A stretch of 64,000 bases of DNA from Hymenolepis diminuta. Taxonomy: Eukaryota; Platyhelminthes; Cestoda; Cyclophyllidea; Hymenolepididae. Each line of letters starts with the position of its first letter. Position 1 is the first letter of the stretch. The DNA is taken from assembly GCA_900708905.1 (NCBI GenBank), contig CAADRB010000019.1, forward strand, positions 1,647,161 through 1,711,160. The letters run 5' to 3'. Positions 38,481 to 51,081 of the stretch are shown piece after piece. A model generated the notes under the pieces. That model did not search any database, was not told where the DNA came from, and was given only the letters and a program-made list of their open reading frames with translations. A program made the translations under genes and the position numbers.

Positions 38481-40539
38481 TAAGTTCATTTTGCATGATA
38501 GGTTAAATTAATACGCACACTTTTTCTCCTAATCAGAAATAGAAAAACCTGATATATTTTAATTTTGTAACTAGAGTTTTTTGCCCTACACTACATTTCT
38601 TCAAAATACAGTCATTCAGGTTTATTTTGTCATTCATAAATAGTTTGCTTTCTTAAGATTGACCAGATATTATTTAAAAATTGCCGACAGTCCTAAAATG
38701 TAAAAATATTTTCCTTTTATAATTATTGTACGCTTGCATTTCCTTTATAGTTTGCCTGATGGGATAGCAAATAAGTGTTATCAATATATTTAACTTATTA
38801 TTTGAGCAATGTCCCCTTTTAGGCATGAGATAAAGAAATAATAGTTAATTGTAATTCAATTCAGATGTATTATTTAAATGCGAGGGGAAAATTATTTAAA
38901 ATAGAGCTAAAATCTGGTTCCATCTCAGCTTTGCACTGAGTCGAAAATTAGTCTATTTGAATAAGCACAGTCGTAAGAGATTTTTCACTGGAAGTAAATG
39001 TTAAACAAAAACGCATAAATATATACATATATATATATACATTGCTTGTTTATATGCTTATGCACCAGTTTCTCGACTGTTTCTCGAAATCTATCTATGT
39101 TCACTTTTCTCCAAGGGTCATTTAAGTTGCTTTATCTGTATGCATTAATAACTTCAGTAGAGCTATAGGAGAGGTCAAGTTAAAAGAGAGTTGTTATTAG
39201 CAAAAAACCATATTTAGAAAATTTCTACCTTCAGATATGTGAAGAGTTGTAAAGTACCATTTTGCAACTTTTCGTTTCATAAACTTGTAATAATCGTGCT
39301 AATAATAAATTAAATATTACTTTTATTGAATCGATTATATTTTCGTTGCCGTTAATTCATCATTTTGCATTTATAAGGAAACAGAACTTAAGGAAACAAA
39401 ATGCGGTGCCTTCTAGCCATTTTTAGAGTTTAATTTCTTAGACTCATGACTACTGCTGAAACACTCTGTTTGTATTGGATGGTCTGAAGAGAAACGATCA
39501 TTGAAGATTTTCTATTAGCGAAATAATATTGCCAAATTGTGGAAAATTGAGTGGAATTGAAAATTTTCATATGAATTGATCAAATTGTTCACGATTTGGT
39601 ACTAATAAATTTTTAAAACTTTTTTGTATCATCTCTTTTAAATTAACTTTATTATCTCTCTCCTTCCATTTACACAATTTATCATAGTTTTTACTGCTTT
39701 TTGTCTCTCTTGCTAATATCATTGGTTTCTAATGTGCTGATTTTTTTGTCACCAAGAGGACAATTATTATTGATGTCTAAATAAGAGAGCGTCCATTAAC
39801 TCATATCTCAACTGCATATTTTTCCCATCTGATGTTATTAAATACCAGGATAGTGAGGTAGCTACCGAAATTTCTTCTACCCCAATCCTCTTTAGTTTTA
39901 AAAATTGAAGGGCTATTTATTATTCTTTTAATGTGAACAGTTACGAACCTATTTTATAAATTAAAATATGCAATGCAGGGATCAGAACGTGTCTGAATAG
40001 TCTATGATCCCTATTTGTGAACTTTTAGGATTGATTTGAAAGTTGGTGAAGGAAGACATCGTTATTAAGTTATCCACCTCGCCATAAAGCTACATTAAAT
40101 AATTTATCTTCAGTCCGGTAATTGTAACATGTTTTTGGATTTTTATATGTCTTAGTTTTTAGAATAGACCATCAAAAATTTCTTTAACACTTTATTGATG
40201 CGTTGATTTTATCACTACTCATCTCCATCCTATCCGTGGCTTTAAAATTTGCTTAGACAAGCCAGATGATAGAATTGGACTAAATGGACGTCCATTTTAT
40301 TTTTTATTCCACGGCTAATTAAATTAATTGCTCCATCTAAGAATCTTGTGCATTTCTATTTAAATATTTAAAATAATACCAAGCGAAATATGAATTCTGT
40401 TTACAGTGTTAACTGCCAAAGTAAAAATTAAAATGAACATTTGAAGAAATGTAAATCTTAATTAACAAATGTAAAACGAAGAGGGTTTGGGATTTTATTT
40501 TGAAAATTATTTATTTCATTTTCATTTAAGCTATTTTTA
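38481..40539. other. Unit III between B and E, with block C
   Basis: A+T-rich sequence. Block C (40195-40345) aligns well with 54725-54890 (ATCACTACTC, then GCTAATTAAATTAA.TGCTCCATCTA). Matches continue at 39880-39960 with 54400-54470. A TA tract lies at 39018-39039. No gene seen. Confidence 0.5.
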
Positions 40540-40920
40540 TCAAATACGACCTAAGGGTCCCATTTTAAGGTGAGCCCACGGCCTATACGAGTTTGTAAGC
40601 TTACTTATATTAACTAAATCGATTAAACCCTGCAGCATTGATCGAAGGGGACATCAATAACGCAATTAGGTACTCAGAGTCACTCTTTTTAAGATTTAAT
40701 AAGAATATTGCAATGAAAATAATTTAAATACACTGTGACGGCTTTCCCATCAATAGGAAACGCTAAGAAATTTTGATATGCATGCTTTTTTAACATTTTG
40801 CTGCAGAATAGCAGCATATTCAGCTTGATAAGATCAACTTAGGAATTCAAGGGAATTATTGCTTTGCACCTTCTCATTTCCGACAAAATAAACTCCCTTT
40901 TTTGACCTTAATGCGAACAA
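40540..40920. repeat. Block E, unit III
   Basis: One of the cleanest patches. GATAAGATCAACTT.GGAATTCAAG and TTGC.TTGCACCTT.TCATTTCCGA are shared almost unchanged with 55300-55400, an offset of 14.5 kb. The minus frame in unit IV is open (LNSQVDLIELNTSLFLP), while unit III has a stop at the Gln codon. A shared plus frame FDKINLGIQ is also open in both. Strand undecided. Confidence 0.6.
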
Positions 40921-41259
40921 AAAATTGCAAAAAATGCACATTAGATATGATGCCAATTTATCGCACATCATTTAGGTAGCACCACATCGGTTACGAAATG
41001 TGACACGTCTGACCGTTCTTTCATCCCCAATTATCTGCATTGGAATAGTCTAGTTTCGTGTAAGTCAGCAAAGCTTATTAATTCATATTTTTTTCCAAAA
41101 CTTTCAAGCAAATTCGAGTGTAAATCAGTCTTCAAGTCTCATGGAATTTACATATTTGTTTTTCTTCCTTAAAAGTTCTAATTCTATCCAAAAAATTAGA
41201 ATTTATTTCAGTTAAACTTTAATAGTAAAGAGTAAAAATGTTTATGAAATATATAATAC

Positions 41260-41640
41260 TAGAGAGTTGGCACAACATTATCTGGTTCCCGCAGAAAATT
41301 TAAGAGTATATGTGGTCGCAGTCGTTATCAGCGACCTTAAAAACATACCTGCTACAAACTGAACCTTCTGTGTGGTTACATTGAAATTGACTTCTCTCTC
41401 CTGTCCAACGTCGCGTTCACCATAGGTGCAAAAACTGATATCTTTTTTAACCAACTTAATAGTAGTGTCAACCCTGAACAGTTGCCTGAGAATTTCATCT
41501 CCTCTATGATTAATTATTACAAGAGCAGCAATTCAGGAAGCATTTGGATCCATGAAAAACGATCTTTCTTTATCTTGTAACGTACTCTATATTATTTTCC
41601 TTTTCAATTTGTGATTTAACATCAACACTATTCATATTTC
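41260..41640 (-). pseudogene. Block G, unit III: propeller-like exon relic
   Basis: The minus strand is open for about 75 codons from 41536. It includes LRQLFRVDTTIKLVKKDI and GERDVGQEREVNFNVTTQK and is followed by a donor-like GGTATGTTTT. It aligns with unit I with small in-frame gaps (LRHLVSV, DI, ER, TTQK). Hand count of differences in the well-aligned part is about 5, 2 and 7 at codon positions 1, 2 and 3. An in-frame stop lies immediately upstream. The plus strand is open as well but puts the excess at position 1. Likely a pseudogene exon. Confidence 0.4.
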
Positions 41641-41739
41641 ACAAGTGTTCGATATTTCCCTTAATTGGCAGCAAAGTCTTAATTATTTACCAAACAGATT
41701 TTCAAATAGAGAACGCGTGTTAATAAGGAAGAAAAAGAG

Positions 41740-42110
41740 AGAAAGCATCATAGGAAAATTTACCTTTGAAAAAGCAGACCTAAAATTTCCTTCCCCTTCT
41801 CTATTACTATTAAAATTAATTTACTTCCATTTGACCTTCAGCGTTGGATTTGTTGAATTTTCCCTTAAACTTAACAAAATCAGAACCATTTTCCCGTCTC
41901 CAAGGTATCGAAAGTTGGCTTTTGATGTAACACATCTGTGTACATGAACCACCATTTTCTGTAAAATCGTTATGCGGAATCAAATACAGACCAGTTTACC
42001 TGTGCAAATTTTTAATTAACTGTTTACACAAGTTGAACTATCTTTAAAGAAAATTTGTTAATTTTGGTAAACCTCAGCAAACCGTTTTCACACGAGTAGG
42101 AACTGGAAAA
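41740..42110. repeat. Patch after block G, unit III
   Basis: 41740-41940 aligns with 56190-56390 (CAGACCTAAAA, TCTCCAAGGTATC.AAAGTT.GCTT and GATGTAACA landmarks). 42065-42110 aligns with 56575-56620. The plus frame 41645-41947 is open but is broken in unit IV. Homology stops just before the gypsy insertion. Confidence 0.5.
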
Positions 42111-42439
42111 TGTTAATGAAAGTGAAATTTATAACAGACTTATTTTTGAACCAACATCGACATACCTCTAAAGGTCCTCCATAAGTCTCTTATTATAAGT
42201 ATAAAACGAAATATCATTGGTTTTTTCTGTATTTTATTTCTGTTAAAGTAGCCAGCGACGACGGCCAAACCCAAACCGCAAGAGAGACCTCTAGAGATTC
42301 AGCATCTTCGAGTGCATGCCGTACGTACAACGATGTAGGTTAATACAAGTTGATGTCATTATGAAATTTTATGCGTTATCTATTGCTTCTGGTAGTGCAG
42401 TGAGACTGCTGGAGGGCGATAAGAAGCAAAGTCACCTTT

Positions 42440-43110
42440 AAGCAGAAAATCGATGTTATAGTGTTAATAGATCACGATATCAACTTCCTCAGGCTAGGCT
42501 GGATCGATATGTCCAACGTTCTCGAACGACCAAAGTTCAGCCTACCGGCAAGTACGAATAAAGAAAATAATCAAGCTATCCACAATCATATTCCACGAAG
42601 CCTTAGGAAAGCGCATATAAACTGCAATTAAGTTAATTCTAAAACCATGACTTGTACTTATAGCAGCTAAATAGATCAACGAAAACGACCTGGTACATTT
42701 AAAACAGATGGACGTAATGCTATCTATGGCATATTCGAATTGGACTGCTCTAAGTGTAGTGGTATGAAAGGCGAATGGTCAGGTATTCATCTGTGCTGGT
42801 TTGCCAAAAAGGCTTAATTCGTTATTTAGGAATAATTATCATTCATGAATGCTATAAAATTCCTTACGAAAATGGGCCCTTCGGATATCTACGTCCAAAT
42901 CATAGTTGAATTAGAGGGTCGTGAGCTTTTAATGATGACTGTTCATCAGGAGTTATTCCAGTATACAAGACTATCACCAGGATCAAAACGACATTAGACA
43001 TAATATCGGCTCAAGAGTGTACAACAGCTTACTTGGACGACATCATTGGAACAATAGGGTAGAATTTCAAGACCTCACCAAAAACTCATCAATACCAAAT
43101 TAGAATCTTC
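42440..43110 (+). pseudogene. Ty3/gypsy reverse transcriptase relic
   Basis: Plus-strand fragments follow gypsy pol order across three frames. After the protease comes a linker DINFLRLGW near 42470. Then comes an RT entry region LVHLKQMDVM and YSNWTALSVVV (42690-42765), followed by KANGQVFICAG (about 42767). Next is DIYVQIIVELEGRELL with LFQYTRL (42872-42975), and then the catalytic AYLDDII (43027-43047) and EFQDLTK. RT motifs are in correct spacing, but several stops and frameshifts show it is dead. RNase H, integrase and LTRs are not seen. It lies between patches that are closer together in unit IV, so it inserted after the duplication. Confidence 0.85.
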
Positions 43111-43580
43111 AGTTTATATCAGCAGTGGCTTTTTACCACTGACGTGTCCTCTCCATGAAATGGCCCATAGTATCAGTATATAATAAATCAGGTAGATACC
43201 AGCGCAGTCGACCAGACGTATATCAGCATTTCACAAGTGCGCCGGCGGACACCGACGCATTTTCAGTAGAGAGTAGACAGCACCTTGGTAACACTTGTAG
43301 GCAACCACTTTCTCATATACACTTTCCTCCTTCTTGAGAGAGAGAACTTGTGTGAATTTCCCACCCACCTGCTATTCGACTACGCGCGAATCAAGCAGCA
43401 GACACTTTTCTCATTCATTCATGATTCATTCAGTCGGCCCTCATTTCTAACCACCATCAGCAAATTTGAATCAGACTGCCAATGTGTGATAGTAACTACC
43501 CCCCTTTGAACTCATCATTTTGTCTTTAAGGTTGACAGCTAGTAATTACCTTTACGCTGGGGGTACATAGTATCTAAATT
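43111..43580. repeat. Block G2, unit III
   Basis: Best partner of 21380-21850. The plus frames 43155-43337 and 43285-43509 overlap and are not independent genes. A tempting continuation of the gypsy RT into this stretch was dropped, because the same sequence occurs in unit II without any RT. Confidence 0.6.
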
Positions 43581-44109
43581 CCCTTTAGTATTAAGTGATA
43601 CCCAAAATTCCTATTGTAGTATTGTTAAACTCAATTATTTGAAATTATAACCTAAATATTGTACTTTTGTTATCAGAAAGGTGCAACTGACAATAGTACA
43701 AATAAATACATTAAAGTAATACCTCATTTTCAAGAAAGTTTGTTTCAATTTTATATAATATTTTATAAAAGTGAATTTGAGAAGAAAAACAGTTCGGCCT
43801 CTCATGATTTCATTTTAGAACTTTCGATAATGCGTATTGCGTGAGAGTTTATGGTGGCCTTTGCTTTGATCTGTATGTGCACTTCTGTAACATTCCCTCC
43901 GGCTCTTTCTTAAACTTCAATTACCGTTCCGCTATTCTCCATTTGTACACGTACTGAAACTGAAAAATACCCGGCTTCCTTTGAAAAATAAGTCATTTAT
44001 TAAAATCTGAATTTTTTGCATTTGTTATCAAAATTTAAAAAGAAAGCTAAAGGGCGACTTCTGAGTGAATTATTCAGCATTTATTTCCGAAAGAACTTAC
44101 ATTATTATT

Positions 44110-44230
44110 TTCATTGCACGTCGTGCAAAAAGTGCAGTCTCCAGGTTAGACTTGGCAAATATAGCGGTCTTCAAACCAGGTCATTTATGTCATCATGTTG
44201 AATTGCGATTCTTCCAGAAACAAAGAATAT
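44110..44230. repeat. Block G3, unit III
   Basis: Partner of 22280-22400. The overlapping plus frames 44016-44256 are in two registers and are probably chance. Just right of it, 44345-44680 aligns patchily with 57060-57370 (ACTCTAAACGTTGCAAGAAT against ACTCTGTAGACGTTTCAAGAAT). Confidence 0.5.
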
Positions 44231-45239
44231 CCTTTAAACTATTCGGAAACTTATAAAGGTCATTTACTCATTTAATTGTATTTTCATAATAACATAAGTT
44301 AAATATCATTGCTATTAGTTATTCGATATATTATATAGGAAAGTGAGTTTATATAAAACTCTAAACGTTGCAAGAATTTACTGTGTCATATAGTTAGAAA
44401 ACAAGTTGTTGAAGAGAAAAAACAACTGGTGGATCGTCACCGAAGCATATGCTCTGGTCGATGCAAGGACCTCCAGACATTTTCAGGGAATACCCAGGAA
44501 CTATAACCGTATAAAACTGAACTCAGTGAAATTACGTCTAGTGGTTGCTCGTTTTCATCCACGGTAATTATTTCTCTCCAAGAAACCTAAGGTTCAGAGT
44601 TATATTTCTTCAGCTAACCCTCTTCGGCTCAAACTTTTATTAATTTTCTTGGGATTTTGAAATCCTAATTCAGTGTGAATGAAAGTATGTGGTTAGCTGT
44701 AATCTCGCAGAAAATTAATTATTAAAATCATTAATAATACGACGGATTTGTTTACCCTGTTTTTCTAATAAGACGTAAACATTGCAAATCTTGAGCCACC
44801 TCAATATTGTTAAATCATCGCAAACTATAAGAAGATATCCTAATAATTGCATGCAATTTTTCGTAAAATGACTCGATGTCTGGGCCAATAAAGTCCAAGA
44901 TAAGATACAAAGTTGAGAGTTAGTTCAAAGTCCATTTGTGGTCACTTAGGTCTTTTAAATACTCCTATTTCTTTTTGAATGCAAATATTCATTATGTTAT
45001 TAAAGCTGTATAAAGAGATAATCGTAATATTGAATCAGTGTAACTTTATGCCTTCTATAGGAATCAAACCTCAGTTTTTCATTCACTTATAAGTAAAAAA
45101 GAAGGAAATTTTCTGGCGAAGCAGCAATTTGTCGTAAACAGCCGTGATCGGCTCACAAAATCAACAGGGAGTATCTATAAGCCGTTATTTAACGTAAAAT
45201 TTTAACAGAAATGAGTTTGTTTGAACTACGTAAGGCTTA

Positions 45240-45490
45240 TATTTACATATTTTTTCTCTCCTCACCCTTTCTTTTTTTTGTGACTGATATCTTAACGAAA
45301 ACTGCTGTTCATATCTAAATATCGTTATCGCACTTCCTTCTTTCAAAACTAATTAAACGTAAAATTAATTCTTTCGTAAGTCTAAATTTTCTATGGCCTC
45401 ATTCCATACGCGAGCGATACGATAGCTGAATCATATAATTTTATCGATTTTTCACACCTGTATTTGAATTGGTTTCAGGTTGCTTGGCTT
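45240..45490 (+). repeat. Block H/I, unit III
   Basis: 45400-45490 matches 57705-57800 strongly (AATTTTATCGA.TTTTCACACCTG, then GGTTTCAG.TTGC.TGGC). On the plus strand both copies are open and share NFIDFSHL.LN.FQ and AW, with slightly more third-position than second-position differences (hand count about 6, 4, 7). The minus frame has the same stop in both copies. This points to plus-strand coding, against blocks B and G, so the issue is open. Confidence 0.5.
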
Positions 45491-46009
45491 TATTATAGAT
45501 TTAAATTAAATTACAAAGGTGCAACCGCCTGTAATAGCTTGATTTGCGTTTAAAGGAAAGTAATTTATCAAATAATCAAAGAATATGAAAATTTAGAATC
45601 CGTGTGCCTGTTATTTGTACTGTTTATTCATCAATTCTAAAATGACGACTAAATAATAGGCCTTTGGTTGATTCTTTTAATAAATGCATAAGTAACGGAG
45701 TCTCATTTTTCAAAAAAGTATCCTTTATTTGTTATGAATTTTATTCTTTGCTTGTGTTAATAAACTAAGCAATCAATTAAATGTTTCAAAAATCAATCCC
45801 TATAACTTTGCGCAAAAATACACACCCGCAGCATTCAGATACATTGAAACCCGTGACCCAAAATCTTAACCGCATCTCATTAAATACAAATAATGTAAAT
45901 TTGAAATGAAGCCTCTCCAATTTGGCCATTTTTAGAGCCTATTAAAACAATGGTGCGAAATCCGTATTGTAACACTTATTTATTCATTTCAAGGGTCAGA
46001 TAAATCTCA

Positions 46010-46400
46010 ACATTTTTTACTCCAATTTTCTGAAGTCGCCACATAATTTGGAAACACATAGAATCTATTTAAAAAGAACTTCAAATTGGAATTGAACCAA
46101 TCCACAAATTTTAACTGTGAATCACTTCATTCATGTTAAGATAAACTCATTTTGACAAACTATTTCTATAGAAACCATTTATTCTGCTGAAAATTCATTT
46201 GGGCGAATATTTTTAAAAAGACTGAATAATTTTTATATAAATGTATATATCATGATGACGGCCGGGTGGAAATCCGAAATTACCCTTCCCTCCCTATTCC
46301 TATCAAGATTGACGGTTTGGCAGTAAAATTCACTGATGCGTGATTGAATCTTTTAACCTTTCCACCCTCTCACGTGAGATAATATCCGTATACTTAAGGC
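46010..46400. repeat. Blocks K2 and L, unit III
   Basis: 46010-46250 aligns with 28150-28380 and 46290-46400 with 28980-29100. The gap between the two blocks is much shorter here than in unit II. Matches of 47010-47060 with 29720-29770 (CCATT..CT.GGGAAC, then GCAG or GCAGC) extend the colinearity. Confidence 0.55.
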
Positions 46401-47989
46401 ACATTTTTAGGATACCTCATGAGAATATCACACATGGTGAAAGGCTGTTTTAAACAATGTGTTAATTGCTCCAAACAATGATGAAGTTCACATTTATTTA
46501 GGCTAATAATTAAACCTATTTCGAAATTATGGTAAAATAGTTTCACTTTACGGACTCGCATTGGTAATAGGTTGGAGGAGGCACTTTTTTATATCAAAAC
46601 AAAAGTGGCCTTTTAAATCACCCGTAGATGGATATAAAATTAATAAATTTAGCTGCATTCCTATTTCACACACTGAACGAAAACACAGCGGAAGAGAAAA
46701 AAACACGATTCCTATTCATTTGTGTAAATAAAATTGTATTAAACTATAAGCCGCATAAATTCCCCTCTGCACATAATAGTTGGAGATGTTAACTAATGTG
46801 CTTTGGCGCCCTAATGGTGAAAAAACTCGTCGTTGTTGACCCTGTCTGGTCATTAGCTCATTATGACTCAGGCGAATATAAGTAAGACTAACACAGTCAG
46901 ACAGGAATAAGAGATCGAAATGCAGTTGGAGAAAGTAAATCACAAAGTCGTAGTCAAGTTTATAATGATGTGGACTAGCACCCGCCTTCTATATGAATGA
47001 AAGTTAGATGCCTTAGGCGTCCATTACCTGGGAACTTAGCTGCAGTTTATAATACTTTCTGCTTTGAATTTTGTATTTCTGTCACCAGACACTGGACTGG
47101 AGCTCAAAAAGTGCTTATTTTTAGTCATCCAATGTTAAAATAATTTCTTAACTTGTCATTAAGACTTAACTAAGCAATTTTTTATTGAAATTTGCTCAAT
47201 TAATAAGCAATTTATGTTTTCGATTTCTCAGGAGATGGTGGAGATATAGATGGATGAGTGACCATGCGCTTCCTAAATTTTTATTTTGATTATTAACAAT
47301 CCCTGAGACTTAATTATCTCGACCTCATAGTGGCACTTGAAGTTACTGATTCTGCTGCAACCTCAAGTTCCACTTAGAGAAGCGTCGTGTGTCCTCAAGG
47401 GGTTTGTTTTAATCAGCGGGATAAGCTAATTAGGTGGTCCTTGAATGAGCGCTGCAGGGTTCAATTTTCCCTATCAGAGATTTCCGGAACCATTTCACTT
47501 GTTTATGCCACACCTTTTCTATGAAATTATATACAACCCCTTTATACGTACGAGAAGGATGGGGGACAGACAAACTGCCACTTACCAGCTCCTACGCTTC
47601 CCTCTCATCTCCACTCTCCCTCGTCTCTCTTTTACCTCGATTTCTCATCGTGGTTTATGCAACCACTGTTATCTCAACAGTTTCCATTCGTGCGTCATAA
47701 TGGAATTTTAATATAACAGTAATTTCCTTGTCGATTTACCAAGAAATTAAGATTTTTTTAATGAAAAGCAAGACTGAAAGTCCCAATTTGATAATTAGCC
47801 ATGAAACCGAAAGTCAGGTTATGCCAACTGGTTTAAGTAATTAATGTCGAAGACTTTTATGTCCATAAAATGGATTGACTTCAATAGGTCTCAATCTCTG
47901 GGTTGAACAAGCAATGGCCATAATCAACGAGCTAAAAAATGCTAATTATGTCCCAAAGCAGGAATAAAACGGTTATCTCACTCCTTCTA
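46401..47989. other. Unit III between L and M
   Basis: A+T-rich with a C/T-rich stretch at 47440-47700 that is open on the plus strand (47445-47711). Its CTCTCCCTCGTCTCTCTT core resembles, in inverted orientation, 20095-20150. No domain is recognisable and I do not call a gene. Confidence 0.35.
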
Positions 47990-48490
47990 TTCCCTTTCTT
48001 CTCTCACCCATCATCACGTTCTCCGACGTCATCTATTAGTCATATCAGGTAGATGATATTCCATTATCTGCGAAGGGGAGAATGCTTTATGAATAAGTCA
48101 GTGGCATAAATGTCATACAACGAATGTTTGATGATAAGTGATTGTGTGGTCAGACGTCGTCTATCTCCTTTCTTATTTCACATTATGTACTTAATGGACT
48201 AAATTTAGCCACTGCTTTAGATAAAAGTTTGCCATCTGATGAATATATAATTTATTGATTTCATAGTTTGGCATAAAAAATGTTATCTTTCAATTATTAC
48301 GGGCATAAAAAATCTCAATATGTTAATGGTAACTATTTCAACGAACAAGAATCGAACAATTGGAAATTCAGGAAATTATGAATAATGTATAGGTATGTGT
48401 AGTGCTTGGGAATTGTTATCCTTTCACCCCGGATATGATAGCTTAGTCAAAAGTCATCTATTTCTGAGGATGGTATTATTAATAAATATT
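47990..48490. repeat. Blocks M and N, unit III
   Basis: Block M 47990-48160 (GCTTTATGAATAAGTCAGTGGC and GTGTGGTCAGACGTC) and block N 48410-48490 (ATGATAGCTTAGTCAAAAG) are spaced as in units I and II. The minus frame of M is open for longer here (LYDIYATDLFIKHSPLRR) than in the other copies. Confidence 0.55.
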
Positions 48491-49459
48491 TCGATAAGCT
48501 AATCATGCTTTTATTTTTTGAAAAATCACTTGAACCCTCCATGAGGTTTTTAATAGACCCTTAACTATAAAGTATAATAATAAATTAATTTTTATAATTT
48601 TGAATTGATATTTCAATCACATTAAGGGAAATTCATCATTAATAGGTTTAGTTTTTACTCCCTAAAGGGTGATTTTCTAGTTATTAATGAAAAAAACGTA
48701 ATCTTTTCTACGTCCGTAGGGACGGTTTTGGATTTGACAGAACTAAGCTTTGACTCATTATAAGGGCAAAGTATTTCTTCGTCTGATTAAATTCATCGTA
48801 AATCCTTATACGATAAATAATAAACGTTTTTCTACAAGAACTAAGTCCAGTTACCAATCTTGTGTCCAAGTTTAGATTACTTCAATGCATGATAGAGTTG
48901 TCAGTTCCTGAAAAGAAATCATCCTCAAAATGAAAATACCAATGCATGAAGGATAAACATATAGGTGTGTTTTTTCTATCACGCAAATCATTGATGTCAT
49001 AAATTTTCATTGTTATCTTTTTATAAAGTTTCTAAAAACTAAACTTGACCAAAAGTATTATGTGAACGATTATTTTTTAGAAACGAAACATTGAAGTAAT
49101 TTAGGCAAACATAAGAGAGAAAGCATCAATGAGATTTCGATTATTTTACTTCTAAGTATGCTCTGCTCAAACCATTCGAGTCTACTTTAATAAAATAACT
49201 ATTTACATCTATGTTTATATGCAACTACAAAGTATTTAAATAGAAATGCCGTTCTAATTCTCTCATCTAGAGAATATGCTTCAGAGTTATACTATCTAGC
49301 ACTGTCTTGATTTCCTATTGTTTCATTACTCTCGAGTCAACTCTAGACTGATAAGAAATGAGGGAGGATAACTGGCCTTCCCACCGCATGCTTTTTAACT
49401 TCAAAGTATCAGTGGGGCTTATTTATTTTGATTTTTGGATTCAGATTTTACAGTATCTT

Positions 49460-49570
49460 CTAAATAGGTCACTCACGTTCCAAATTTCATGATCTGTCTC
49501 GTGGGTTGCAGCAAATGCTTGATCTACGATTTTCATTGCTTATGGGCCTGTCCACCCTGTTTATATAAGT
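49460..49570 (-). repeat. Block O, unit III
   Basis: The minus strand reads MKIVDQAFAATHETDHEIWN between an acceptor-like AAG and a consensus GTGAGT donor (about 49485). This is the neatest exon-shaped reading among the minus-strand blocks, about 60 bases. Unit II is frame-disrupted. Confidence 0.4.
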
Positions 49571-49996
49571 TGGTTTTTATTTCACTTAAAAGCGCAATTT
49601 GAATTGGTTAATTGAATCTGCTTTCTACTATAATGTCCTTCAGTGCTATCTCCTAATTTTTCCCATCTCACCCACCTCGAATGAGTAGATTTGCATGGTC
49701 AACCTAAACTTTATACCACTTTCTTATCAATGTGCGTCATTCTATAAAAAACCTTTTAATGTTTTTTTTACTTCTTTGGCATTGAAAAATTTCAAATTAG
49801 TTACTTGAATTGTATCATTAAAAAAGCTTAATAAGGGTTTAACTGCTGTCCAACTTTAGTCATTTTAAGCTAACTGACATAAGTTTGGATATAAATATTT
49901 GGAAATCACTTGCATTATGAATTTGTTAACTCAGATCAGAGAATTTGCCCATTCAGAGGTTTTATTCAGTTTCAAATTTTAAATATTATATATGTA

Positions 49997-50039
49997 NNNN
50001 NNNNNNNNNNNNNNNNNNNNNNNNNNNNNNNNNNNNNNN
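49997..50039. other. Assembly gap (43 N)
   Basis: A run of 43 undetermined bases within A+T-rich sequence, so the true distance between blocks O and P in unit III is unknown. Confidence 1.
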
Positions 50040-50204
50040 TTGTATTTTAAATGAATCTCCTCTTGCATAATGCTTTATCGTTGTGGCAATTATCTCTACA
50101 TCGATTCATTTAATTTTATTAACTAATCATTTCTGGTTTTGATCACCGCTGAGTAGTTTTGCGAAAGATTGGATTGCTGTTAACAAGTTTATTCATCTAC
50201 ATTT

Positions 50205-50285
50205 TTAGCGTGCGTGACGTAGATTAAATTTCAAAGGTGGTAGGTGAGCAGGTAGGCTGAAGAGTTGATTTAATAGACAAGTCTC
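50205..50285. repeat. Block P, unit III
   Basis: Partner of 34850-34935 at an offset of about 15.4 kb. Minus reading ETCLLNQLFSLPAHLPPLKF, against EISCPLRQRLNLPTYLPTRR in unit II, in the same frame without gaps. Confidence 0.5.
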
Positions 50286-51081
50286 CCCCTTCCTCTGTCT
50301 CCACCGCCACTTTTAAGACAGAACTTTATATTTGCGGTTTATGTAAACATAAGATTAATTGAACAGATAGGCAAATTTCTAGCTTCAGGAAGTGAGAAAG
50401 TCATAAACACTGTTGCTTGACAGGGTAAAAGTATACTCCGTCATTCAGATTAGATTTTTATGAATTCCCATAAAATACCTCGTAAATTACATCTATTTGG
50501 AAAGACTTAGAGGGTAGCAAATCTGTCTACCGTGAGCCTTAGACATTAACTACATGTAAAGTAATGTCTATTACTGGTAAAATTGATTTTCAAATTGATC
50601 AGGTTAAAAATTTATTAAATGAGTTTGCTGTAAAAACATTAGAAAGGCAAGCCTAATTTACCCATAATATCTGGAACTCAGTTATTAATCGTTCACGATT
50701 AAAGTTAGCTTTAACCAATATATGATAATATTCAAACTAATTAGGAAATATTTCTTCACAGATTGGTTGTTAAAACATTTGGGAAATTTCTGTAATTATA
50801 GGCCCAAGAAAACTCAAGGGACCTTAAGTTTCTCTTTCAGAAAAAAGTCTCCACAAATTGTACCTCTTTTTTCTTTCAGAGAAAAATTAATAGTAAGGAA
50901 AAATAAATAGAAAGGTGTGAATTTTGTTTTGAAAAAAGTAACTGGAGGGGCGGGCAGGTTGCAAATAATTAATGGCTGTTATAAATGTAATTTCTTCTCC
51001 TACAATATAGTGAATACAAATCGAAAGTAAAATTTTGATTAGAATTTCTATATCTAATAAAAAATTTTGGCTTGATTTTTT

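Noticed and set aside
43155..43337. Apparent continuation of the gypsy RT (GRYQRSRPDVYQHF, then a proline-rich stretch) after YLDD
   Set aside because: The same stretch occurs in unit II (21440-21560) as part of block G2, with no RT beside it, so the resemblance to the RT thumb region is probably chance.
47445..47711. 88-codon plus-strand open frame
   Set aside because: It lies in a C/T-rich stretch that avoids A/T-rich stops; it has no domain and no copy in the same orientation.
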